This document shows, piece after piece, positions 12,073 through 24,000 of a stretch of DNA of 64,000 bases. The stretch comes from Pempheris klunzingeri (taxonomy: Eukaryota > Chordata > Actinopteri > Acropomatiformes > Pempheridae): NCBI RefSeq assembly GCF_042242105.1, contig NC_092031.1, forward strand, positions 16,887,162 to 16,951,161, given 5' to 3'. The position numbers were made by a program, and so were the translations under genes. The notes under the pieces are model-generated. The model was not told where the DNA came from. It saw only the letters and a program-made list of their open reading frames with translations, and searched no databases. Position 1 is the stretch's first letter. The number at the start of each line of letters is the position of its first letter.

Positions 12073-14318
12073 AGGTTTATGTGAATCGCATTCACTGGGG
12101 TCATTCATGATGTCATACCTGCCCAGAGAAGGCAGCAGTATCATTGGACCTCCTCATACTGCAGTGGTGAAATGTTTAAATGCCTGGATTTGTTCTCAGT
12201 TTCATTTACCTGAGTATTCGCACAATGCAGATTTATTGGTAGGTGGACTTTTATCTAATTGGGACCTCTTGTTCCTGGTAAGGGTCTGAAAATGATGAGG
12301 GGGGAGGTCGGGTTGTGTGCTTTTTCCTTTTTGCTGGCGAGAGGTAAGTCTGATTATTTTGGGAAAACAAAGAAGGATCTCTCCGTGTGCATATTTAATT
12401 ACATCTCCAGATTTTTATTTCATTCAATCTTTATTTATTTATTTTTTGGCGAGATTCATGGCAAGACACTCCAGATGAATAGGATAAAGAAATGTTCACC
12501 TATTATCAGATATCACCATGAAACCTCCCCAGCTTGTGTCAAGGCAATTCTTTTTTTGTATTATAAGTGTTCTGACATTTTACATTTTTGAGAAGAAAAG
12601 TTGTCCTACTGAAGTTGAGATTTTTATGGCTCACTCCACTCATTTTGAGAAAAAAACAGCCTTTAAAGATGTGAATTTAGGAGAAATATATAAACGCAAA
12701 CAGTGAATCCTTACATCTGAGTTGTTACATTGCTGATTAATGGTCACAGTCTTTATCTGTGAAGCCCAGCTCATCCCAGCACAGAATGCTCCCACCCTGC
12801 ACCCTCTCTTCCCCCCGTGACCTCCCCAGCGCTTGACTTCCCACAGCTGCACTGCTCACACACTCACACGTTTTGAAAGCTTTTTTTGTTCTGTATACCA
12901 TATGGCAATAATCAATTATACTACAGCCCGCATCACATTAAGCACACACACTGTATTTGTATTCACAGCCACTATGTAAACTCATAACCAGAGATGAAAG
13001 GTAATGAGGCTTCTTTTACCCTCCCAGCTTCATAGTTGGGCACACAGGCTACAGCACCTGTCATCAGGAATGATGAAAAAGGCAATCCGAATGCAGACAG
13101 TGAACAAACCAGTGCACTTGCATTTGCAGCTTTGGATGTCCTTATCAAATACGGCAGCGTGAATGGCTGGCATTTCTCTCTGTGCGCTTGGCAGCAGGGA
13201 AGTGGGCGCAGAGGCGGCAACAAGAGCAAACATGACAGGTGTTATTGTACAGCCTCTTTTGTGAGGGCAAGGTTGGCGTAGAAAGCTTTAATTTGCAGGT
13301 TCTTAAGGAGACTAATTGGAACAGAAGAGCAGTCACTGCTCAAGCACAGTGTTTTCTGAACAGGGACACTCTGCTGAACTCATCAGCCTGGATCAAGGAC
13401 TCTTGTGTCTGACGTAAAACTTTCCCTGTGGTTTAAAAATGAAATTCAGAGGTCAACAATGTTTGTACAATAGAAGAATACATTTGCAAACTAACTTTGT
13501 AATGCCGGGTACAGCAAACATTAGCCAACGCTATAGTGTAGTGCATTATTGTTAGCTGATAGAGATTAGATCGGCAATGTGTCAATGCCAAAGAGATGCT
13601 GCGTAGTTGGTGTCACCAGGATTAAATCCCACATCACTGACCTCTGATTTGTTCCCCCACCATGTCCTCCATCTAAGCTACAAACTAATGCTATATGCTC
13701 ACGTTATGGCCACTGTGTTTCTTGATCCTGTTACCAGCCTAGCTTATTTTAGGGGCGTAAAAGCCAAACCAAATTTACTAAATTTAGTATTGACAGCCGT
13801 AGCCCAATATTACTCAGCCATAGCAAACGCAAAGGCAGGATAGTGTTAGCAAGGTCAGTTGTCAGAGTAAAGAGCTAGTTAGTATACTATTAGTAGAGCA
13901 GAACTGAAAAGTAAAATAATTTGGAATATAATAATCTGGAGACTCAATAAGGTCAAAACGCTGGCTGCTGAGTGCGGTTGTTGATGTACCTTATTGCAAT
14001 TTCCATTTATTTTCCAAGATTTTCAAAAGCAAGTTGTTTCACTTTTCTTATAAAACCTTTGAAAATTGTCTGAGATGCTAAAAGACAGAGTAACAGCAGC
14101 GCAAGTGGAAAGAGAGTCAGTAAGTCAGCAAACTGACTGACTGTAACTAGCTAGTTAAACTGCAGAATAAAGCTGTGTCAAAGCTGAGAGTGTTAAATTC
14201 AACAATGGTGCGCTTTATCACGAAGGGAAGCACTGTGTTCTCTCTTGTTATATACTGTAGTCACTAGCTAAGATGTTACTGTTAATTCAGGGCATATTTT
14301 TCTAATGCTATTAAGATT

Positions 14319-14392
14319 CAAGATTCAAGATTCTTTATTTGTCACATACACAGTTATACACAGTATAATGTGCAGTGAAATGTTTTGATAAT
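14319..14392 (-). repeat. LINE-type 3' tail, reverse orientation
   Basis: A tandem AGATTCA tract is followed by TTCTTTATTTGTCACATACA. On the minus strand this is a GTGACAAATAAAGAATC block followed by repeated TTGAATC, a very common 3' terminus of fish non-LTR elements. No coding region is attached. Confidence 0.6.
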
Positions 14393-14689
14393 TCATTTGT
14401 TTTTGCAAGAAAAACGGTCATCTAAGCCAGGCCTGACTCTGCAGCAGGCAAATTTCCATTACATCTGACTGACAGATCCTTAAATATCAGCATTTTGGCA
14501 GGAAGACGCTGCAGCAGAGTCGTAGCAAGGACACAGAAGAAGTAACAGGATAGTTTGTATCAGGCTGATCTATGAATTTTTTCAACCCCTCTGGACTTTT
14601 TCATGTTTGCCCACGTGTGAACATACTGTTCTTTGGTACCGATGAGTGCAATAGACTGTGTCGTGTCAAACAGACACGAGATAATTCAG

Positions 14690-14852
14690 TGCAGTGGCGA
14701 GCTGTCAAACTTCAGTGTCTCGCCGTGAAACAGGAAGTTAATAATTTGACTCTAGATTGATCCAATCAGCACCAAACTTGACATGTTTGATAAGAGTCCC
14801 TCCCTGAAGACATCTACATGTCAATATTCATTCACAGTCATAGCGCCACCTG
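14690..14852 (+). repeat. dispersed repeat abutting the C1q fragment
   Basis: The blocks CCAATCAGCACCAAACTTGA, CATGTTTGATAAGAGTCCC, ATAGCGCCACCTGGTGGCGA and CAGGAA resemble a dispersed teleost repeat that I recall, which typically ends in a GCGCCACCTGGTGG block. It runs directly into the C1q-like coding fragment. This suggests that repeat insertion or recombination set the fragment's left edge. Confidence 0.45.
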
Positions 14853-15221
14853 GTGGCGACAGGAAATGCTTTGTTTTATGATGTCTCCAGCCAGCCAGTT
14901 GACCAGATCCACTTGAAATTTGGCCAGGAAAGCCTCAACGGCAACCAGGACTACAATCCACAAACTGGCATTTTCACCTGTAGCGTGCCAGGGATCTACT
15001 ATTTTACTTACCATGCCCACTGCAAAGGAGGTGATGTGTGGGTGGCCCTGAGGAAGAACAATGAGCCAGTAATGCACACATATGATGAACACAAAAAGGG
15101 CTGGATCAGGCATCCGTTACGACAAGGAGACTCTGTGCATGTGCAACTGCCATCTGACCAGGCTGCAGGACTTTATGCTGGTCCATATGTCCGCTCCACA
15201 TTTTCTGGATATTTATTGTAG
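14853..15221 (+). pseudogene. orphan C1q/NC1 domain, collagen VIII alpha 1-like
   Basis: The open frame encodes the C-terminal two thirds or more of a C1q (NC1) domain. Visible hallmarks are [17 protein letters not shown], then [41 protein letters not shown] and STFSGYLL before a TAG stop. These are closest to the C-terminus of collagen alpha-1(VIII), a short-chain network collagen of basement membranes, as I remember that protein. Several features argue against a working gene. The frame opens with GTG and has no ATG. No Gly-X-Y collagen repeat or signal peptide lies upstream. About a dozen residues are missing after the KKG motif, and the usual last three residues are absent. It could be an exon of an unrecognised C1q-family gene, but a duplicated or retrocopied relic fits better. 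Confidence 0.7.
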
Positions 15222-15915
15222 CCAATGTAAGAAATGTGTACAAGGAAAGGTGATAGTAATGAATGGTAAATGTTACCATATTTATGGTAAAAGCAGTCTC
15301 AAAGGTACAATGTAAGAAGCAAAGATCCTTGTGAGGTTTCTGGAGAGCAGAGGTCAAATAATACTACCAAATATCTCAGTTGTCATAATTCTTGTATGTT
15401 TTCATTGTGCATTTATTCTTATAGCCATCAACATACAATAAATCAGTGTTTATGACACGGCTGGAATGATTCCTGGAATAATGAGAACAATTTCGTTACA
15501 AAAAAAATACACAGTTACTATTGTTTAATATTTTAATAAAACCTTTGAATGAACAACTGAACACAGAACCACAGCAAACAAATGAAATAAATCAATAAAG
15601 GCCAGATGCTGCTTCTTTTACGGTTTTCGCTCATTTCTTGAACTAAAAGTCAAGTGCTCACTCTTTCCTGACCCGCTTGAATTTAAATCCGGCTCCCGTC
15701 TCTCTGTGGCTCTGTACCTGGACTGTACCACTACTAGCTGTCTTCAGAGTGTCTCCCTTCCTACTTTCACATAATGGTATGATCCTACTCTGTTCTCCCA
15801 TGTGATTGGCCGCATGGTGTGCCCATCACAATAAAGGCTGAACATGCGGCTCCTGACAGCAGTTGGATCTTCTCCTTCAGCTACAAACAGTCTGACGCTT
15901 TGCTTCTACTTTCTT
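15222..15915. other. intergenic, no gene seen
   Basis: AATAAA-like sequences near 15438 and 15535 follow the C1q fragment and could be relics of a 3' untranslated region. Nothing else was recognised. Confidence 0.4.
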
Positions 15916-16829
15916 CTTTGGTTAATGAGGTCAGTCTGAGGCTGAATGGCCCAACAATCACAAACAAATCAGTGGTCAGTTGTTAGCTAATTAGCTAATG
16001 CTAGCTAACCTGCACAGCTGCTACATTTTATTGCTGTTTGAGGCTGATATATGCTAATGTGTATATATATATATGCAAATAAGGGCACAACAGTTTTACA
16101 CTGGTGGTTCTAATGTTCTCTGTGTTTGCACTAGAACCCCCAGAAGTTCCTCATGGATCCTCAGCTGTTTCCTGTTAAACAGCTGCTGCTGCTTCAGAAG
16201 GAGAAAGGACACAGGTGATCACACAGACACTCTACAAGAGCAGGAGAGTTAAAGCTCAGACTTAGTGTAACGTTAATTAAATCAAAGTTTGCTGCTAATG
16301 ACTGGACTGCAGGGTCAATCACTGAGTTTTACCATGTGGCTTATCAGTGGCTAGCATGCTGGCTAGTGTTAGCATGTAGCATTAGCATGTGGCCTGTTTG
16401 TAAGGGGATGTTCCTCAGGAGCAGATCAGGCAGCAGTGACGTTGCTCCCTGTGGTGTCACCTGGAGCTCAGGTGTGTCTGCTCTGCTGTGCCGTTTGAGA
16501 CAAAAATCATCAACTGACATCTCACAACTCACATTTACAATATTATCACACCTGCTGCTAATTATATATGACGTCACTGTCATAAATTGACACTCTTTTT
16601 AACATGTGTTACTTTTTCTATTGCGCTTTTTAATTTTGTACTTTAATGATGTACATTGGGCTGTAGCAACACCTGAATTTCCATAAAGGATGATGATTAT
16701 TATTATTCATAAAATGTAGCTAATTAGCTAGCTTCAGCTAATTAGCTAACGCTAGCTAATTAGCTAGCTTCTGACCACCATGTGTTTGTGTTCGGCCATT
16801 CAGCCTCAGACTGACCTCATTAACCAAAG
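15916..16829. mobile_element. inverted-repeat element, probable non-autonomous DNA transposon
   Basis: A perfect 36-base inverted repeat brackets this segment. The left arm at 15916-15951 starts CTTTGGTTAATGAGGTCAGT and the right arm at 16794-16829 is its exact reverse complement. Inside each arm the similarity continues imperfectly through ACAAACA and GGTCAG blocks into runs of GCTAGC and TTAGCTAAT repeats. The interior has no coding frame with a domain. No target-site duplication could be defined, so the exact outer boundary and the superfamily remain open. Confidence 0.65.
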
Positions 16830-17149
16830 CCAACTCCGTGTCTTCGTGATGTTTTCCTCCGGTAGTTTTCCAGTTTTCTTCTTCTCCTCCAAACATCTTT
16901 TTTAAGCAGAAAAACGAACCCCAACAATCCGCTCAGGTTCCTCAGTCACTTCCTCACCTCATCCACCGTGTGTGTGCCTCTGATTTCTATGCCAAACTTT
17001 GATATAAAAAAACACGACAACCCAAAAACACACTGAAAAGACAAAGCCTTACAACAGTTCCACCCAAAGCAAGCTGCCATTAATGAGGAAAAAACTGACT
17101 GAAGCCACCGTGGCATTAGCTATTGCTGAACACTGTCATGTTGACCCAT

Positions 17150-17222
17150 AGGAACTGGGGATCGAACCCCCGACCGTATGATTGAGGGACAACCCACTCT
17201 ACCACTGATCCACAGCCACCCA
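17150..17222 (-). mobile_element. tRNA-derived SINE head
   Basis: On the minus strand the sequence reads TGGATCAGTGGTAGAGTGGG, which fits a pol III A box, and 35-40 bases later GGGGGTTCGATCCCC, a near-consensus B box (GGTTCGANNCC). No acceptor-stem pairing or anticodon arm of a true tRNA is evident, and similar tRNA-headed SINEs are common in fish. It is a short or truncated copy. Confidence 0.65.
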
Positions 17223-20200
17223 TGTGGGCACCCTGGGGAAGCATTTCTCTCCTCTGTCCTTACAAATAAAACATATAAATGCCCAAACCATATCTTTAAA
17301 GAATATGCGAGATTCTATAGAGCTACACAAGTATTAATTGTGCAAAAACAAGCAGATCCACTTTTTATAAATACTTTTCACTTTTTAGTGAGGAAAAAGG
17401 CTAGAAAAAAGAACCAAAATGGACGATAAACCCTTAAATGTCATGACCAATAGACACATTTTCCAGGAAAACTATGGCATTTTCATAGAAATCAATGCCT
17501 TTTCTGCAGATTCCCATATTTCTGCTTCTTATTCAGGTTTATTCTATCTACAGACTGTCACATTGATAAGCTGTAGTGTGACATAATTTGCAGCATCGCT
17601 CCCTGAGCAGGCAGCAGCGTTGCCAAAGTGACCTTTTATGGCTCTGATGTATGGCTCTGTAATTAGTCTCCAGGCTTAATTCTTCATAGATGAGTATCTT
17701 TTAGTACACAGCAGATAAGCGGTTCCTCATCCAAAGCTGTACAAGAGGGGAAAATGATGAAATGTGCAGATATTAAAGTCCAGAACAGCTACAGAACAGT
17801 ACAGCAAGTGCCAGAAGGCTTTATGTCAGCTTACATTGAAGTCTCAATACTGCTTAAAGAACAGTGTCCCATGGTCTTCTTATGATCCCGCTTACAGTGT
17901 TGTCTGATGCCAACATCTGACAGGAGATAAACTTGGAGACAAGCATTTACCCGACCAAAGAATTCCCATGCGTGACCTTTCACTGCATTGCATTCTAGGC
18001 CTTGTGCACTGAAACAGACAAGCAATATGGAGAGAATCTATGATAAGTTTTGCAGACTGAGGCTACCCTAAAATGTAGGTACAGCACTGGGTAAAACATT
18101 CACACACACCAATGAATTCTAACTCGAATCATGTCGGTAATGCATGTAATAATTGTAGTAAAAATGCAGACGGTAGAGATGTGAGGGGAGATGGGGAAGA
18201 GTGAGAGGCAGGAACGACAGAGGGAAGAGATCAGGAAATGAAGAGAAAGACGAGAGGGAGATCGAGAAGATTGAATGAGAGGGATGAAGAAGCGAGGGAG
18301 AAAGATGAGACAGATGTAGAGATGAGAGAGGGAGAGAAACAGATGGAGACAGACAGACAGGAAACGCATAGTTCTCTGCACATCGCCGTGTGTTCACTCT
18401 CTGTTCATATGAACTCCAGTCGGTGTCATTGACCTGCGCTAGTAAAATGTATTTTTGTCTGCCCCCCCCCCTCTCCCACAGCTTCCTGCGTAGCTTCTGG
18501 TAAAATTTTCCAGTCACTGCCTTGCTTTCAGTCGTCGTGCTAAGCTAAGCTAATCATAAAACAATGCCACACAGAAAGCCACTGACACAAAGATCAAGTT
18601 CTCCGCGACAACTGTCTGAAATAACTTTAACAGCACTTGCTTGAAAAGTTTGAAAAGACCAATTGAGAGGTCAGACTGAATGACACCACAGTTTCCTCCT
18701 CGGCAGCACAGGCGCTCTGACATCACGGCATCATTCTCATACTGCATCCACCAGCTGGAGAGACAAATAATGCTTTGATGATGCGTCAGATGGTTCAGCA
18801 ATGAACAATGAAGAACCTGTTCACAAGAATGTTGGGACGTAATGAAATGACCACATAATGTTTGATAAGCGCTAATTCAGTCAAGCGTAAAATCCCATGC
18901 ATCTTATTTATGTACTGTGGATGGGATTTTAAAAAAACTCCAAGTATGTTTGACTTAATTTTAGTATTTCCTATTTACGACATGGATGGTGATCATTCAC
19001 AATGTATTGGGTCACCGTTTATCAGTCTTTTAAGTGTTATTATATAAATCTTGATGAGCTGTTTTTATTTTTGTGACTGTATTTTTACTGTTTAATGCTG
19101 CTTTTTGATGCTGCAGTTTGGAATGCTTATTTTGATAAGTACAGCACTAGATAATGAGTGGCTTTTTGTGAGAATCGGGTGTTTAGCTCGGCGTTTAAAG
19201 GCCGGAACGCACAGCTGCATCAGTGGGAAATTGGGCGCTGCAGGTGCAGAGGTTCATGGTTAAGGTCAAATTTGGACAGCACCATAACATTTGAGTATGG
19301 TTAACAGGCAAGTGTTTGCACTGCCTGAAACGAGGTTAATGAGAGTGGAGAGACTGGAAAAATGTGAGCAGGAAAACCAAAACAATGAGCTAAAAGACGT
19401 TATGACGGGCCGTAGAGCTGGCTTGTCGCTATGTCCAACCCTTTTCACATAATACACAGCCATTTGAATCACTTCGAAGTGTTCACTGGTGCAGCTTTAA
19501 TGGGTCATTACGTCCAATTCACCAATAACACAAATAAAATCTTATGCACCTTGGTTAGAGGCACAAATGTGAGGGACAGATGAAAATCTGACCAAATAAA
19601 ACCAGTCCCATCTGCACTAGTGGAAAATATGTATATTTGTAATTTGAGTGAATCCAACAATTGCTTTATTTGTTAGAAAAAGAACCAATTATGGATAATG
19701 ACTTTGCTGGAAGGCCCCGCTCTAATGGCCAATATATAAGCCAGACAGCAGCACCATGGTGAGGTTTTAGCCTATTTCTGTGGACATGAAACGCTCGCTG
19801 TGTATGTTCCAACATTAACAATAATTCTTTGATCAGAGACTTGTGTGCATACGAGCGACTCCGCGGTCATTAGGTAGGAGTCAGTGGACTGGCCCGCCTA
19901 ACCTCAGCGCTCAGGCGTGGGTCGACATCTGAGAGATGTTAGCGTGTGTGAGAGCGTGTGATTGGTTGTAGCCCACAAGCCTCATGAATCACTTAATGGC
20001 CTCTCTCATCTTTGTTCCTAGACAACCGTGTGCACCCACTAGGATTTAGGAGGTCTGTGGATGGAAGGGCAGGTGAGAATGATGATGATAGCCTGCCGTA
20101 GTGCTCTACCTTCTGTGTGTTTCGTATATCCTGCAAAGACAGCAGTTGGGTGGGAGGGTTGGCAGCGCTGAGAGAATTTACTGTTATTCCTTTTGGAAAT

Positions 20201-20691
20201 GAAAACAAGTCTTCATACCTAAATGAAAAAATAGGATCAGCACCTTCTAAAATGACCCTTAAGGCCAAAACTACAACAGAAAAAACAACATTTCTAAGCA
20301 TTTCCCAGCCTCCCTGAATAGTGGTCTTCTGTGTCAAAGTCACATGCTTTGTGATGCTGACATGTCTGTGCTTCCGCCATTCGACAGACAAGATGAATTA
20401 TTCACAAAGGTCACCACGGGTCAGATAAACAGGATCATAAAGGATGTTTTAGGCACTTGAACTAATGACCAACGCCATCCGTTTTCCTGAAACATGACAG
20501 GAAATTATCATTCAATGATAATGCTGTCAGAATTCCCTTGGATCGGCCATGACATTTCATATTTTCAACGGAAACGCCATGTTAAGAACTTAGGAACAAC
20601 TATTGGTTGGTTTTTAGAGGCTGGTTCATTCTAAATGTGAGGAAATCTGGGTTATCCAGGTTTCAGTTTTTTTTTAATTTAGCATGTAATC

Positions 20692-20694
<3 letters not shown>

Positions 20695-20731
<37 letters not shown>
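20695..20731. repeat. (CA)n microsatellite
   Basis: A pure CA tract of about 18 units. Confidence 0.92.
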
Positions 20732-20732
<1 letters not shown>

Positions 20733-20871
20733 CGTGTGTTGTGGCTTCACCAGGTTCCATCACTTGCTTGATGACGACACGCAGCGTCAGTCTGTCTAAA
20801 AACAAAACGCCAGGGGAATGGATGGAATGCCATGTAAGGATTAACACACTGACTCTGAGGAGTGGAGCACC

Positions 20872-20900
20872 AACACACACATACACACACACACGCACGC
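20872..20900. repeat. imperfect (CA)n microsatellite
   Basis: A CA tract interrupted by AT and GC dinucleotides, 150 bases from the preceding CA array. Confidence 0.8.
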
Positions 20901-21055
20901 ATTGCCTTTGTGAGTGACAACTTGGCATCAATGTGCGGCATCACACTGTGAGCCTTCCCCCGTGTAGCAGCCTCAATCTGTTAAGCAAAGACGTCAATGT
21001 GTGAAGTTTCCTGGCACAGAAAATGTAGTCAGATGCTCATCACTCTCTCCCTCGT

Positions 21056-21056
<1 letters not shown>

Positions 21057-21086
<30 letters not shown>
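21057..21086. repeat. (CA)n microsatellite
   Basis: A pure CA tract of about 15 units. With the two arrays upstream it makes three CA arrays within 400 bases. Confidence 0.9.
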
Positions 21087-21088
<2 letters not shown>

Positions 21089-24000
21089 AAACACATCCAA
21101 ATATACCCGCGATCCTGGGGGTGCGGGTGGGGTTAAATGGGTCAGCAGGTAACACTACAGCTAAAGGTGGCGACAAAATAACCTTTGAACGATTCCACAG
21201 TGGATGTTAGACCACCAGAGCAGCAGACCATAATGAGGCGCAACTATCCCAGTGATGCAACACAAACCTTCAGGGGCGGCAAATAGGACGAGCAGCTATT
21301 TTGATCTCACAGCAGCCCTCCTGAGGGTTAATAATATCCACAGGACATCCCTGTGAAAGCCATCCCTTTGGCACCAGCTTGAAAGAGACGCTTTCATACT
21401 TTCACACCAAACATGACTCATCTTCCTAGATAGGAAAAAGATATTTTTGTAATTTCCTCTGTTTTTTTTTTTTTTATTCATTCCCTGCCCTAATTTTGGC
21501 ACTTTTTTTTTCACTTCAGTACTAGATGATTCAGGATTTTGTGGCGGCAGCTCTTCCTCCTTCGCTTGCTTTCGTGCACACAAACACAAACTGTACGTTC
21601 ACCACACATTAGCAGGCAACTTGATGAGTCAGTCTGTGCAGCGCACTGGCGTAGAGTCCACTTTCTTTATCCTCACACACGTATGCGCGCAAGGATGCAG
21701 ACGTTTGCGTCATCAACTGCTTCCACGGCTCCCGCACTGATGTAGTCGGAGTCTCCTTCGCCTCCGGGATTGCTGCATTATTTGTCACTGCCTAGAAAAC
21801 CCAGCTATTGGGAAATGAACTCATGATGGAAACAAAACACTGATACTGAAAATGCATCAACTACAGCACAGCAACAGCGGCCTGTAGAGTCACACAGTGT
21901 GCAGCCTAGAAACGGGAATACCACCACACAACAGCTCAATCATCAGGACATATTCCCTGAAATGTGAAGTATTTATAGCAGCACACTGACTCACTATTTG
22001 AGCATGTTATAATGTAATATATAATATTCTTTGGATTATCAAGTGTCTAGTGTGCACATGAATTATAGAAGGGGTCGTCTGCAGACACAGAACATTACCT
22101 GCAGTTTCCCTCAGCTGTAAATGTTTTTGGTGTAGGAGGATTTTTTGTGACTTTCAAGCCCATCGTCTTTGATTTTGGGGCCTTTTCCACAGTGTTAAAA
22201 ATCCCTCTGACCGGCTGACGTCTGGCCTGGTGCCACTGATGATAAAATAATATTACTGTGGAGGTGGAATATAGGATTGAAAGTTTTATGAAAACTGACC
22301 AGATTCTCTTTGCTGTTTGTTTGTCTGATTCCTGCCTGCCTCATCTGCTCTGTGCTGCTTCAAGTGGCTGCGACTTTGGTCAAAAATAGACCTGATGCAT
22401 AACTTTAGCTTCTGAAACATGCCGCAGTGCTTCTGGTCCGTGTTGCAGCCGGAACGCACCCTGTGGGATTTAACCTTGTACACAGGATGTTACCTGCCCC
22501 GCAGGTGTTGTGCTCAGTACTCTGGGGCACCAATAAATGTTGGGGTTTGCATGTCGGGGTGCAAAGCCGAAGTGAGAGAGTTTAGACCCTCATGGGTCCA
22601 GAGCTGAAGTTTTAAGAGAGCTCTGGGAGGAGAGCTGGCCTCTCCACAGTCCAGATGAGAAATCAGAGAGATCAGTGGGGGAGCTCTGGTTTTGTGGCCT
22701 GAGGTTGTAGGGTCACGTGTCCCACATTGGCCTAGACTGTGAAGATTGGACTGAAATTCATTAGACGAACAGACACATAAGCAGCAGGTAACATCACCTC
22801 GCTCCTCCTACAGTAGAGTTTATTATGTTGCAGTTAATGCTGATATTCTCTCATTTCCTGCCGTCATCACCACGAGGCTGAGTGCTGTTTTGCTCCAGGC
22901 GGAAGCTTGTGTTCTATTTTTGAAGGCTAAAACCTTTTCTTTTGCATTTGAAAGAGACACATGGAGGGACGCTATGGGCTTGGGTGGGTGGCTGTGAGGG
23001 GAAGTTGGGAGTTTCATGGGAAAACGCGGTCTTTGTATCAGGCAACACACAGAGACGGTGCTCACTAAGCGCGTGCACATGTTTGGGGGTTATCTGTCAG
23101 ATCTAATAAGGTTAAGCTGTCACCCCACAGAGGGCCTTCAGATTCCAAAACCTAATTAACAATAGGAAGGGAATGGAAATGAACAGTGTGTTTGTGTGAC
23201 GTGAGCAATCTCATGTGAAAATGTTCCACCTCAGTCCTGTGCCTGGAAATGAAGCAGTTCTATAAAGGGACGTTACCTCCGCAGCCATCAGCGCGTCAAC
23301 AGCCATATCTGCTCCCTCTGTGAACATAGATGGAGTGGTGTGAGTGTCTGGTACGCCACTGTGGAAATGTACCTGCTTTTCCTCTCCATTTCCACCTCAC
23401 ACACACTCACACAGCGTATGAAGGCAGGCATAAACAAACAGCGCTACTTCCTGAACACAAAGGAAATTAATCATGATCACCTGGGATGCTACTGACAGCC
23501 TATCAACCCTCGCTGATATGCAGACGGCTTGTTTTTTTTTTTACTTTTTAACCATCAGTCTGCGTAAATCCAAATTACCCCCGACCTGTGTTTAACTTCT
23601 TCTGTTCCACCATATTCGACCGAATCTCTCCCTCCAATTTAATCTCTGCAGCACTCTTCATGTTCCTTTCCTCTGCAGAAATCATCCAGCCTTACTTGGA
23701 AATGAATCATAATTCCAGGAACCCGGTGCCGTCAGCAGAACAGGACTTGCAATAAGTGATTATGTGCAGTAATTGTGCGGCAGTGGGCAGTGTTCCTCCC
23801 TTCAGAAAAGAAAAGAAAACCCCTGGAATGAAGTGCTTCGCATTAAAGTCTGCACTTAATTAACAGCCTGTTCCGCCGAGAGATTAACGACGATGTCATT
23901 GTCTCCGTGCGAAAAGAAAACGACAAGCTTGACGTGCCTTCGTGGTTTCTTAAAAGCAGCTTTTCACAGAAATATTGTGAACTCTTTGTCTTCTTTATGA

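Larger units (their letters stand above)
7406..14318. other. gene-free intergenic region
   Basis: No coding exon was recognised in about 6.9 kb. Visible items are a GT microsatellite at 8186-8235, a T-rich run near 9405-9429, a segment at about 10910-11040 whose AAATAAAATACTGG and TTAAAATACAAGTA blocks recall hAT-type repeats (weak), and a short GT tract at 12051-12072. Open frames of 60-127 residues are scattered on both strands without motifs. Confidence 0.5.

Noticed and set aside
17150..17222. possible tRNA gene on the minus strand
   Set aside because: A and B boxes are present but an acceptor stem and a proper anticodon arm are not evident. A SINE head explains it better.
18119..18517. 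132-codon minus-strand frame rich in Ser, Leu and Pro
   Set aside because: It is the translation of a long purine-rich low-complexity stretch read on the other strand. There is no domain.
18500..18560. fragment similar to the repeat at 53505
   Set aside because: Only the GCTAAGCTAAGC end is shared, which is too little to call a copy.
19993..20391. 132-codon minus-strand open frame
   Set aside because: No recognisable family, no splice context and no supporting neighbour; chance is the simpler reading.
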